Positions 48,118 through 56,203 of a stretch of DNA of 64,000 nucleotides are shown here, piece by piece. How positions within the stretch are numbered: position 1 is the stretch's first letter; each line of letters opens with the position of its first letter. Made by a program: the position numbers and the translations under genes. Source of the stretch: CAWEFA01 sp963851385 (GTDB lineage: Bacteria > Bacteroidota > Bacteroidia > Bacteroidales > DTGW01); the NCBI GenBank assembly GCA_963851385.1, contig CAWKPE010000024.1, positions 41,320 to 105,319 on the forward strand, given 5' to 3'. The notes under the pieces are model-generated. The model did not search any database. It was not told where the DNA came from and saw only the letters and a list, made by a program, of their open reading frames with translations.

Positions 48118-48490
48118 AATGTCTTTTTTAATAATGTTTATTTTAATATGGGGTTAAAAAATAAATTAATTTCAACATTCTGATTTTAGAATTATCAATT
48201 CTGGTTTATTTATTACAAATTACACCAGCTTGGATAAAGATAATGAATCTTAAAATATTTACTATTATTGTTGTAAAAATTATATCAAGCATGCCCTATG
48301 CTTCTTTTAATATTGCAAATATTATATTCAAATTTAGGACTTTTTTTAATATCCAAACACGAATAAGCGAATTAAGCATTCACTATTTATCACATTACAG
48401 CAACCACTATTCGGATTACTTTGTCAATAACATCCATGTTTTTTTTTCATAACTTATAAATTTAATTTGGAAAATTACTGTTTTCAATAT
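48118..48490. other. AT-rich intergenic region
   Basis: About 370 bp between the T9SS gene start and the thioredoxin stop. Only low-complexity AT sequence was noted, plus an AGAATT/AATTCT inverted pair near 48190 (3-nt loop). A 69-residue plus-strand frame is judged spurious. Confidence 0.4.
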
Positions 48491-48865
48491 CTACTCTTTG
48501 AGCAGTATATCTTTTATTGCATTGTCAAAACTCTGACGTGGTAAAGCCCCCATTACGGCCTGCGGTTTGCCATTTCTCGGAACAAATAACAGGGTTGGAA
48601 TACTGGAAATTCCAAAAACTGATGCCAATTCGCGTTCACTTTCAGTATCTACTTTGTAAATTATAATTTTACCTGAATAGTCTTTTGCTATATCCTGTAT
48701 AATTGGAGCAATCATTTTACAAGGTCCGCACCAGTCAGCATAAAAGTCAATGATAGCAGGCAACTCACCTTCATATTTCCATTCTTTATTCTTTTCATAA
48801 TCAAAAACCTTTTCCTTAAATTCTTTTGCAGTAAGATAAACTACATTATCAATTGTAGTTTCCAT
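48491..48865 (-). CDS. trxA: Thioredoxin
   Basis: This 124-residue protein has the WCGPCK active site (45-50) and the cis-proline loop SSIPTLLFV. An N-terminal extension of about 20 residues precedes the fold. It works as a cytosolic thiol-disulfide oxidoreductase. It starts 15 nt after the stop of the DUF6132-like gene, suggesting co-transcription. Confidence 0.95.
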   Translation of the reverse strand: METTIDNVVYLTAKEFKEKVFDYEKNKEWKYEGELPAIIDFYADWCGPCKMIAPIIQDIAKDYSGKIIIYKVDTESERELASVFGISSIPTLLFVPRNGKPQAVMGALPRQSFDNAIKDILLKE

Positions 48866-48880
48866 ATTTTTGTATTTTTA

Positions 48881-49183
48881 TTAAAACATTAATTTCAAAT
48901 TACCAAATATTAATAGCCGTAAACTAACTGTTAATAGCTTACAACTGCTGCTGCAAGGACTTTTTACAACAAAATATCCAAGTATTCCGCCCCAGATAAT
49001 ACTTATAAACGAATTACCGGTAATTGGACATCTTCCTGAAGAGCAGCCAACAAAATAATAATAGAGCAATCCTGCCAAGCCTCCAATAGCAACACCCAAA
49101 AGTGGTCTCAGAAACCAAGAATATCTTAAAAATTTTTTGAAATTCCAGGGTTTTAGCTCATATTTATTATCCATGTACTTCAA
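48881..49183 (-). CDS. DUF6132-like small membrane protein
   Basis: A 100-residue protein with two hydrophobic helices (PLLGVAIGGLAGLLYYYFVG and a second near ISIIWGGILGYFV) and the conserved CSSGRCPITGNSFIS motif. It lacks other domains and its function is unknown. The start is 49183 or the ATG at 49174. A TAATTTTG -7-like box lies at 49207-49200 on the minus strand. The thioredoxin gene follows directly, so a redox link with the Cys pair is possible. Confidence 0.75.
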   Translation of the reverse strand: MKYMDNKYELKPWNFKKFLRYSWFLRPLLGVAIGGLAGLLYYYFVGCSSGRCPITGNSFISIIWGGILGYFVVKSPCSSSCKLLTVSLRLLIFGNLKLMF

Positions 49184-49270
49184 TTAAAAAGTATGGATAC
49201 AAAATTAATGTAAAAAAATATAAATCGCATTAATATCACCTAAATCTTTTTAAGATCACCAATTATTTTT

Positions 49271-49278
49271 TATCTTTG
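49271..49278 (+). promoter_or_regulatory. -7 box of the zinc-ribbon gene
   Basis: TATCTTTG matches TAnnTTTG, 19 nt before the ATG at 49297. This position favours the ATG at 49297 over the in-frame upstream start at 49276, which would lie inside the box. Confidence 0.45.
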
Positions 49279-49296
49279 TTCCAGAATTTATTGGTT

Positions 49297-49731
49297 ATGA
49301 GTAAAATTTTCAACGATAATCTCAGCCTTAAACAACTCGAAGATATGTTTCATAATGATGAAAAATGTCTTGAGTTTCTGGCCAATTTGAAATGGGCGAA
49401 TGGTTTTATCTGTAAAAAGTGCGGGAACACAAATTCATGCCCTGGTAAAGAGTCGTTTTCACGAAGATGCACAAAATGTAAACTCAAAGAAACGGCTACA
49501 AATGGTACTATATTCCATGGAGTAAAATTCCCGATCAGCAAAGCATTTTATATTGCCTATAACGTTTGTAAAGGAAAAGAAGATATTTCAACTTATGAAT
49601 TTGCCAGACGTTTATCTCTGCGCCAAATGACATGCTGGAATTTTAAAACCAAAATAAAAAATGCGCTCATTGATATAAAAACCCTGACCGATAAAGAAAG
49701 AAGTTCTATTGAGAAAATTCTGACGAGTTAA
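49297..49731 (+). CDS. Stand-alone transposase-type zinc-ribbon protein
   Basis: This 144-residue protein has the zinc ribbon of IS1595-like transposases (CKKCGN and CTKCKLKE, with GTIFHGVKFPISKAFYIAY) followed by a helix-turn-helix-like part. There is no DDE nuclease domain and no inverted repeats around it, so it is not an active insertion sequence. It is probably a domesticated or residual DNA-binding protein. Short paralogues of this type are common in Bacteroidota. Convergent with the next gene, overlapping by 4 bp. Confidence 0.75.
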   Translation: MSKIFNDNLSLKQLEDMFHNDEKCLEFLANLKWANGFICKKCGNTNSCPGKESFSRRCTKCKLKETATNGTIFHGVKFPISKAFYIAYNVCKGKEDISTYEFARRLSLRQMTCWNFKTKIKNALIDIKTLTDKERSSIEKILTS

Positions 49732-49961
49732 TTCAGATTCATTTCAGCAATAATTGTATCTACATCTTTAAATGAATTTGGTAAAAGATCAGGGGGACAC
49801 TTACCGGTTTTTTCTTTTACCAGGTAGCGTTTGCAAGCGGACCATCCAGCTTTTCCTGCATCACAGAATATACTTCTATATGCTTTAGACGTAGTTATTT
49901 TATCTTTAAGAACACCGGTATAAATAGGGCATTTTTCGTAATTTTTACAGACATTTCCCAT
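49728..49961 (-). CDS. Small cysteine-rich protein
   Basis: This 77-residue protein has the spacing NxCxNYxxCPIYTG, then CDAGKAGWSACKRY and GKCPPDLLPNS. Five cysteines and the conserved PPDLLPNS ending suggest a metal-binding or redox role. I do not recognise a named family. It is the last gene of a short minus-strand group with the DsrE-like gene. Confidence 0.6.
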   Translation of the reverse strand: MGNVCKNYEKCPIYTGVLKDKITTSKAYRSIFCDAGKAGWSACKRYLVKEKTGKCPPDLLPNSFKDVDTIIAEMNLN

Positions 49962-50024
49962 GATTTGAATAATTAAGAAGCGTTTGAAAACCCAAAAAAA
50001 ATAAGTACAACTTATTATCTTATT

Positions 50025-50456
50025 TTAGAACGTCAAAATTTTTTTACTTCTTTTTACAATTTCGTACATATCTGTTATAGAAGTAATGGTACATGAGGGC
50101 ACATTCTCTGTATGCCTTTGTTTGGCGCATGTAGCACATGCATAAATATTACCACCATTATAGATAAACTTATTGCACAATTCATCTATCTTGTACTTCG
50201 AAGTATCGTGCAAATAGACATCCAGCGCCTTGCCGATAACGAATATTACTACAGTATCACCTTTTAACTGGCTAAAAGTAGCTAAACGAAGAGCATTCCA
50301 TACAGTTTCAGCATCTCCGGACGACAGAATTATTCCAATACCAGGAGAGCTGCTCTTATCGAAAGCTGCAACACCTTCGCAGCCAGAAAATATTTGTGAA
50401 TAACCGTACTTTGCAGTAAAAAGAATTATTATAAATGCAAATAGTAATTTTCTCAT
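50025..50456 (-). CDS. Exported DsrE-family protein
   Basis: A signal peptide (1-21, MRKLLFAFIIILFTAKYGYSQ) precedes a DsrE/DsrF-like alpha/beta domain: GIGIILSSGDAETVWNALRLATFSQ, VIFVIGKALDV, and YACATCAKQRH with a CxxC pair. Cytosolic DsrE proteins move sulfur; a periplasmic version could bind sulfur or a metal. Substrate unknown. The small Cys-rich gene follows on the same strand. Confidence 0.75.
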   Translation of the reverse strand: MRKLLFAFIIILFTAKYGYSQIFSGCEGVAAFDKSSSPGIGIILSSGDAETVWNALRLATFSQLKGDTVVIFVIGKALDVYLHDTSKYKIDELCNKFIYNGGNIYACATCAKQRHTENVPSCTITSITDMYEIVKRSKKILTF

Positions 50457-50807
50457 GTCAAATAGTTTTATTGGGTTGTAATTTAATCAAATTAAGAATC
50501 ACACACTTAAAAGATTGCCACAAATACACTTTTAGGAGTATACCATAATCCAGATAGAAACACAAAACAAAGTTAAACTAAAAAATATAATAAATCTTTG
50601 TTCCAAAACTGTCAGGGATGGTGTTTTGTAACATAAAATTTAAACCACAGAGTACACAGAAATTATTTTTTTGTAGAACTGAATGCACTGATACCTGGTG
50701 ACTGTGTCTCCATGTTTAAGCTCTTAATCGCTAAGACGCTAAAAAAACAAAGAAACTCATGCAGGGCAGGTATTTTTTAAAAGCAACTATCACTGACATA
50801 TCGTTTA
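50457..50807. other. Intergenic region with dispersed-repeat-like fragments
   Basis: AACCACAGAGTACACAGA (near 50643) and ATCGCTAAGACGCT (near 50729) look like pieces of short dispersed repeats common in Bacteroidota genomes, from memory only. No gene was found. Confidence 0.4.
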
Positions 50808-51221
50808 TTAATAGTCATGATCATGTCCTTTATATATCCACATAGGTTCGCATTTTCCAGCTTTCTCAAATCCGCATTTTTTATAAAAATCAATAGCTCT
50901 GCCATCTGCTATCAGAACCTGCTGATGAAACTTCGAATATTTTTCCTGGAATCTAGTCAATATCATTTTGCCAATTCCTTTACCCTGGTAATCCGGGTGA
51001 ACTAACAAATGAGGATAATAAACTACTAAAAATCCGTCCGAGATAGAATTTCCCAATCCTACCAATTTGTCTCCATCCCATGCAGTAATTAAACTATGAG
51101 AATTTTTCAAAGCATTCAAAAGTTCATCCGGTTTGTCTGCAGATGACCACTTATTAGCTTTATACAAATACAAAATTTTTTCCCTGTCAATATCCCGGTT
51201 ATCTGATAATCTAATTTCCAT
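50808..51221 (-). CDS. GNAT-family N-acetyltransferase
   Basis: This 137-residue protein has the acetyl-CoA loop HPDYQGKGIGKMIL (Q/RxxGxG/A motif) and the WDGDKLVGLG strand before it, a complete small GNAT fold. Substrate unknown. It stands alone, with wide flanking spacers. Confidence 0.88.
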   Translation of the reverse strand: MEIRLSDNRDIDREKILYLYKANKWSSADKPDELLNALKNSHSLITAWDGDKLVGLGNSISDGFLVVYYPHLLVHPDYQGKGIGKMILTRFQEKYSKFHQQVLIADGRAIDFYKKCGFEKAGKCEPMWIYKGHDHDY

Positions 51222-51507
51222 TTTTTATTATGGTTCGTTTTAACGTGCACAATAACAACGTTCAATTTATTAAAAAAATTACATGATTATTTTGAAGGAC
51301 TGATAAATTTAGTAAAACTTTAAAAGTTAGCTTTCGTTTCGCAACACAAAAAGAAAATGTATTGACAATTGTTATAATTCTTACCTGAAAGTTATAATAA
51401 TGCCGGATTCGTTTTGTAATGAGAATTTTGTTTTTTGTTGAACAAATTCATTATTATCAACAGATATTCCTGAATATCTTTATGAAATGATACCCATAAA
51501 AGTAATA

Positions 51508-53014
51508 TTAATAGTGGCTTTGATAGGTATTCTTATTTTTCAACCCATATACCGTTCTAAAATGATAACCGTAAACGACAAAGGTCATGGCATCAATAAA
51601 TAAGCCGGGGCGCCTCAGAAGTGTCCATAAAAAAAATTTCCAGTACTCACCCCTGCCTTTATTAACGATTCCTATTATAAGCATTGATTTAATAAAACCA
51701 ATCAAATAAGAAAATTCTATTTTCTTTTGCCTTGCGTGAATTCGTTTGTAATTTAATAAAAACTGACGTATTCTTTTATAATAAGGCTTTACATGTATAT
51801 ATATTTCGAATTATTTTTTTATACCCTTCCATGAGTTCAATGTAATTCATTTTTGGAACAAAATTCATGGATAAATCAGTATTGCTCCCGGTTGCTTCGA
51901 TAGTCAACCTGTTTTCTGCCTCAAGTCGTTCATAAAGTTTGGTGTTTTTTGGAGCATTTAACAGGCCTACCATTGCAGAAACAATTCCACTTTGCTGGAT
52001 AAAATCGATTTGCCTTTGAAAGACAGAGGGAGTATCGCTATCGAAACCTACAATAAATCCGCCTGAAACCTGCAATCCGGCATTTTGTATTTTTTTTACA
52101 TTCTGTAGCAGGTTACGGTTTTTGTTCTGAACCTTATTGCAATCATGAAGAGATTTTTCCTCGGGAGTTTCGATACCTATAAAAGTAGAATTAAATCCTG
52201 TTTCCACCATCAGCGACATGAGTTTGTCGTCATCAGCAATATTAATAGAGGTTTCGGTATTAAAAGTAAAAGGATATTTATGTTTGTGCATCCATTTTTT
52301 CATTGCCGGAAGCAAGTTATTTTTAATTTCGTTTTTATTTCCAATAAAGTTATCATCGACAATAAACACGGAACCACGCCAATGAAGATTATAAAGTACC
52401 TCAAGCTCTTTTATAATCTGACTGGTTTCTTTCATCCTTACTTTGTGTCCCAGAAGTGAAGTTATTTCACAAAAATCGCATGCAAACGGACAGCCCCGTG
52501 AAACCTGCATATTCATAAAAGCATAATCCTTCCTTGACAATAAATGATAATCTGGTATCGGAGTTTCAGTAATATCAGCATATTCATCAGTCTTATAAAT
52601 TTTTTTAGGATGTCCTGTATCTAAATCTTTCAGAAATGGTGGCAAGGTAATCTCTGCTTCATTCAATATAAAATGATCAATTTGAGGATAGTTTTTGTAT
52701 TCCTGGTTAAAAAGAGGACCGCCTGCAACAATTTTCACACTATGCTTCATGCATTCTTCAATTACTTTATTGACTGATTCTTTTTGTATGTACATGGCAC
52801 TTATAAAAACATAATCAGCCCAAATGATATCACTTGTCAGAAGCGGTGAAACATTCATATCTACTAATTTTTTTTGCCAGGTTGACGGCAGCATTGCCGA
52901 TACGGTTATTAAACCAAGTGGTGGTACAGCAGCTTTCTTGGAAATAAACCGTAAAGCATGACTGAAACTCCAGAATGAATCAGGATATTGAGGATATACT
53001 AATAAAATATTCAT
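51508..53014 (-). CDS. B12-binding radical SAM protein with DUF4070-like C-terminus (frameshift)
   Basis: The N-terminal cobalamin-binding Rossmann part (NILLVYPQYPDSFW, IVAGGPLF) is followed by the radical SAM cluster CxxxCxxC at C175, C179 and C182 (SRGCPFACDFCEIT). A DUF4070-like C-terminus (GRGEYWKFFLWTLLRRPGLFIDA) lies in another frame beyond 51776. Dropping one base at 51785-51786 (GG on the plus strand) joins it in a 501-residue protein. Members of this group (HpnP/HpnJ-like) carry out methylation or rearrangement; the substrate here is unknown. Probable sequencing indel. Confidence 0.85.
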
Positions 53015-53167
53015 AGCAATAATTATAAGATTTAATTACACAAAGATATTTCCAGATAATATGCTTGAGAAAATAGAAGGGACTAATCGCAAAGGAATAG
53101 TGGTAAATCAGACAAAACAGGGGTTAATGTCAAAAAAACAGGGTGAGTGGCATTCGCCACTGAACAG

Positions 53168-54010
53168 TTAAAGAGATTCTTTAAGTTTTAATAGATACTG
53201 TCGTGACACTGGGATTTGCTCATTATATCCTTTAATAGTCAACCAATGATTGCTATAACTTGTATTAAACTTTTCGATGTAATGCATATTAACTATGCAT
53301 ATCCTGTGGCAACGAATAAAATTAGAATATTGCCTTATTTGTTGTTCAATATTTTTCAGCGTATTTCGTATAAGTTTTTTCTTAAAGCTTTCACCTTCTT
53401 TGTATGCTATTTCCACATAGTTATCGGCAGATTTTATAAAAGCAACATCAGCTATAAGGAGGCAAAGGTTCTCTGAGCTATACTCAGAGGCAAACTCAAT
53501 GGATTTGTTTAAATAATCTTCTTCATACTTTTCGATTTGTTTTTGTATTATTTTTTTTTCTAAAATGAGAGTTGCGTTTTGATGCCTTAATTCATTAATT
53601 GTATCATATATCTTTAAAACCAAAGGAGGGATTAAACAAATTAAAACCACTTTTAGCATAATATAAAATGAGATACTTACAAATCCAACATATCTCAGAT
53701 AGAAGGCATAGGAAACTGAGCTAAGGGAAAGGATAATGAATCCATTTATGTAAGAAGGTAAAACACGTCCATCATCACTCTGACTATTATTTTGAATTAG
53801 CCATGGAATAAAAATTCTGGTTAAAAACATAAACAGGAAAATGATTGCTCCTAATCCGGCTACGAATAATATCCTGTTGTCAAAATCGAACCTGTTAAAC
53901 GGAAAGGGTTGAAAAAAAAGGACAAATAAAAATATACCAAAGCTGATGCTAAGAAAAAGTCCCAGTTCTTTATTTAACAAACTGATTAATTGGTTTAATT
54001 TTTTTTTCAA
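53168..54010 (-). CDS. Membrane-bound LytTR-domain regulator
   Basis: Four hydrophobic helices lie in residues about 15-140, followed by a coiled coil (LILEKKIIQKQIEKYEEDYL) and a LytTR DNA-binding domain (about 180-280, DVAFIKSADNYVEIAYKEGE, FIRCHRICIVNMHYIEKF, IPVSRQYLLKLK). There is no receiver domain, so it probably senses directly at the membrane and acts on DNA near the membrane. A good promoter is at 54077-54107. Target genes are not visible. Confidence 0.9.
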   Translation of the reverse strand: MKKKLNQLISLLNKELGLFLSISFGIFLFVLFFQPFPFNRFDFDNRILFVAGLGAIIFLFMFLTRIFIPWLIQNNSQSDDGRVLPSYINGFIILSLSSVSYAFYLRYVGFVSISFYIMLKVVLICLIPPLVLKIYDTINELRHQNATLILEKKIIQKQIEKYEEDYLNKSIEFASEYSSENLCLLIADVAFIKSADNYVEIAYKEGESFKKKLIRNTLKNIEQQIRQYSNFIRCHRICIVNMHYIEKFNTSYSNHWLTIKGYNEQIPVSRQYLLKLKESL

Positions 54011-54076
54011 TTAGATAAAAATTGTTTTAATTAAAGCTATTTATTTAAATCAATATTTGATATTCTATAATATAAT

Positions 54077-54107
54077 CAAAGGTAAAAATATTTTTAAAGA
54101 ATTCAAT
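54077..54107 (-). promoter_or_regulatory. Promoter of the membrane LytTR gene
   Basis: On the minus strand, ATTG (54107-54104), a 19-nt spacer and TACCTTTG (54084-54077) match the Bacteroidota promoter. The predicted leader is about 60 nt. No further gene lies between here and the csp terminator. Confidence 0.6.
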
Positions 54108-54292
54108 CCTTTTTTCAAGGCTAATACTATTATTTGCTGTTGATTGTCAATTCAATAATCAAAAGAAAATTCGAGGTCATTTAATAACAAACAATGACGA
54201 TTAAGAAGAATTAACGAAAATTGTTAAGTCAGAATATGAATTACAACTTATAATATATTCTGCTTTTAAAATTTGAGTTTCACACAATAAAA

Positions 54293-54319
54293 AAAGCCAT
54301 TTTATTTACAAATGGCTTT
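54293..54319 (-). terminator. Terminator of the cold-shock gene
   Basis: AAAGCCATTT (54293-54302) and AAATGGCTTT (54310-54319) form a perfect 10-bp stem with a 7-nt loop, followed by a T-run on the minus strand, 22 nt from the csp stop. Confidence 0.8.
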
Positions 54320-54340
54320 CTATCTAACTTTATAATTAAT

Positions 54341-54535
54341 TTAATCAATTAATTCAACATTAACGGCATTTAATCCTTTTTTTCCTTTTTCGACTTCAAA
54401 TCTTACTTTGTCGTTCTCTTTAATGTCATTGATTAATCCACTTTGATGCACAAAAATATCTTCACCTGAATCAGACGGTGCAATAAAACCAAATCCCTTG
54501 ATTTTATTAAAAAATTTGACAGTTCCTTCTTTCAT
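54341..54535 (-). CDS. Cold-shock protein (CspA family)
   Basis: This 64-residue OB-fold protein has RNP1 KGFGFIAP and RNP2 DIFVHQS. It binds single-stranded RNA/DNA and acts as an RNA chaperone. It is 145 nt downstream of a DEAD-box helicase gene on the same strand, a frequent pairing in cold response. It ends in a clear terminator. Confidence 0.96.
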   Translation of the reverse strand: MKEGTVKFFNKIKGFGFIAPSDSGEDIFVHQSGLINDIKENDKVRFEVEKGKKGLNAVNVELID

Positions 54536-54680
54536 AATAAATTTTAATTAATTGGTATTACTTCTATTTTGTTATAACATATAATCCTAATAATGGTTTA
54601 GAGATAATGTTTGAAAATTTATGTGCTTAAACAAAAATATTTTCAAAATTCCCACTATTAATTGATTTCATTGATGTTTA

Positions 54681-55898
54681 TTAATTCACAAAAGTATAAG
54701 CCTTTCCTCTTTTTCCAGCTCTTCCCGTTCTGCCTATACGATGTACATAACTCTCCATGTTTTGTGGCTGTTCGTAATTAATCACATGAGAAACATTAAT
54801 AATATCAAGGCCCCTGGCTGCAACATCAGTAGCTACCAAAACCTGAATTTTTTTATTTTTAAAAGATTCCAGGGCCTTTATCCGGTAATTTTGCGATTTG
54901 TCCCCGTGGATTTCATCTGCCTTTATACCTGCTTTTCGTAAATTTTGACAAACCTTGCTCACTCTTCGTTTGGTTTCAGCAAAAACAAGTACTTTTTCAA
55001 ATGATGCATCTTTCATCAATTTTAACAAGATGTCTATTTTGTTCTCACCTTCTTTTACCCTTATTATCTCCTGATCAATATTGTCCCCGCCTTTATTTCC
55101 ATTATTAAGCCTGACTTCTGCGGGGTTATTAAGTAGTTTGTTTATTAATGGCCTCTGGCTTTTTTCTTCAGTGGCAGAAAAAAGAATGGTTTGTTTGCGA
55201 TTAACCAATCCTTCAACCAGTCTTTGTATATCATCTGAAAATCCCATGTCAAGCAACCTGTCAAATTCATCAAGAACCAGTGTTGAGAAGCATTTAAGGT
55301 TCAGTGCTCTTTGACGAACCATATCTGTAATGCGGCCCGGTGTGCCAATGACGATGTGATATGGCCTGTTAAGTTTCCTAATGTCAGTGCTTACACTAGT
55401 ACCTCCTATTAAACATACACTGTATAACCTAAGCCCTTGCGTTATGCTTCTGAACTCCTTTTCTATTTGAACAGCAAGTTCACGCGTAGGTGACACAACC
55501 AATATTTGATAAGATGGTTTTTTGTCAAGTAATTTATGAGCCAACGGTATTAAAAAAGCACCCGTTTTACCAGTTCCTGTTTGCGCTACTCCTAAAAGGT
55601 CATTTCCATTAAGAACAGCTTCGATAGATTTGTCCTGTATTTCAGTTGGAGTGATATATCCTTTTTTCAGAAGATTAGAAATAATTGCATAATCAACAGG
55701 CAGGTCCTTAATAACACGAGAAGATAAGTATTTAGTTTCCTCTGTTGATTGTGCTTTTTTAACGAACAAACCTGAATTTAATTGCTTTTTGTTTGTCCTG
55801 CCATTGTTTACCTGATTTCGCCTGTGAGGGTTTTGAGATTTACTGTGTAGCTTAAAAGACTTTTTTTGATTGAAGTTTTGTTTTTTTATGTTTTCCAT
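54681..55898 (-). CDS. DEAD-box RNA helicase (RhlE-like)
   Basis: An Arg/Lys/Asn/Gln-rich N-terminal tail (1-60) precedes the helicase core: Q-motif (TPTEIQ), motif I AQTGTGKT (105-112), Ia PTRELA, II DEFD (210-213, a variant of DEAD), III SAT, V ARGLDI and VI HRIGRTGRAG. It remodels RNA in ribosome assembly or cold adaptation. The csp gene follows. Confidence 0.93.
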   Translation of the reverse strand: MENIKKQNFNQKKSFKLHSKSQNPHRRNQVNNGRTNKKQLNSGLFVKKAQSTEETKYLSSRVIKDLPVDYAIISNLLKKGYITPTEIQDKSIEAVLNGNDLLGVAQTGTGKTGAFLIPLAHKLLDKKPSYQILVVSPTRELAVQIEKEFRSITQGLRLYSVCLIGGTSVSTDIRKLNRPYHIVIGTPGRITDMVRQRALNLKCFSTLVLDEFDRLLDMGFSDDIQRLVEGLVNRKQTILFSATEEKSQRPLINKLLNNPAEVRLNNGNKGGDNIDQEIIRVKEGENKIDILLKLMKDASFEKVLVFAETKRRVSKVCQNLRKAGIKADEIHGDKSQNYRIKALESFKNKKIQVLVATDVAARGLDIINVSHVINYEQPQNMESYVHRIGRTGRAGKRGKAYTFVN

Positions 55899-56203
55899 TT
55901 AATTTGGTTAATTGTTCCAGAAATTGACATTAACCAAATATTAGTAAGGTGTAATGTGTTTTTCCAATAATTTTTTTTTAGCATTAATAAATTTATGTTT
56001 TAAATATTTTCCTTTATATACTAACGCTAAATTCGCTGCAATGTTAATCAAATAATTTGCAAGAAAAAAATATAATTCATACTCGCCTGTCGTGCAATTA
56101 CTTATAAATCGATATATTGCGATATATAGGCTGGAGAAATCAAAATCCTTTTTGTGTAACTTTATGTATTTGTTTTTAAAAAGGAAATCAAATTTATCTG
56201 TTA
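55899..56203. other. Intergenic region, no recognised signal
   Basis: About 305 bp of AT-rich sequence between the helicase start and the stop of the receptor gene. CGATATATTGCGATATAT near 56109 is a short direct repeat. No gene or clear promoter was found. Confidence 0.35.

Noticed and set aside
48243..48452. 69-residue plus-strand frame
   Set aside because: AT-rich composition, no homology and no promoter; likely chance.
49297..49731. Active insertion sequence
   Set aside because: No DDE domain, inverted repeats or target duplication are seen.
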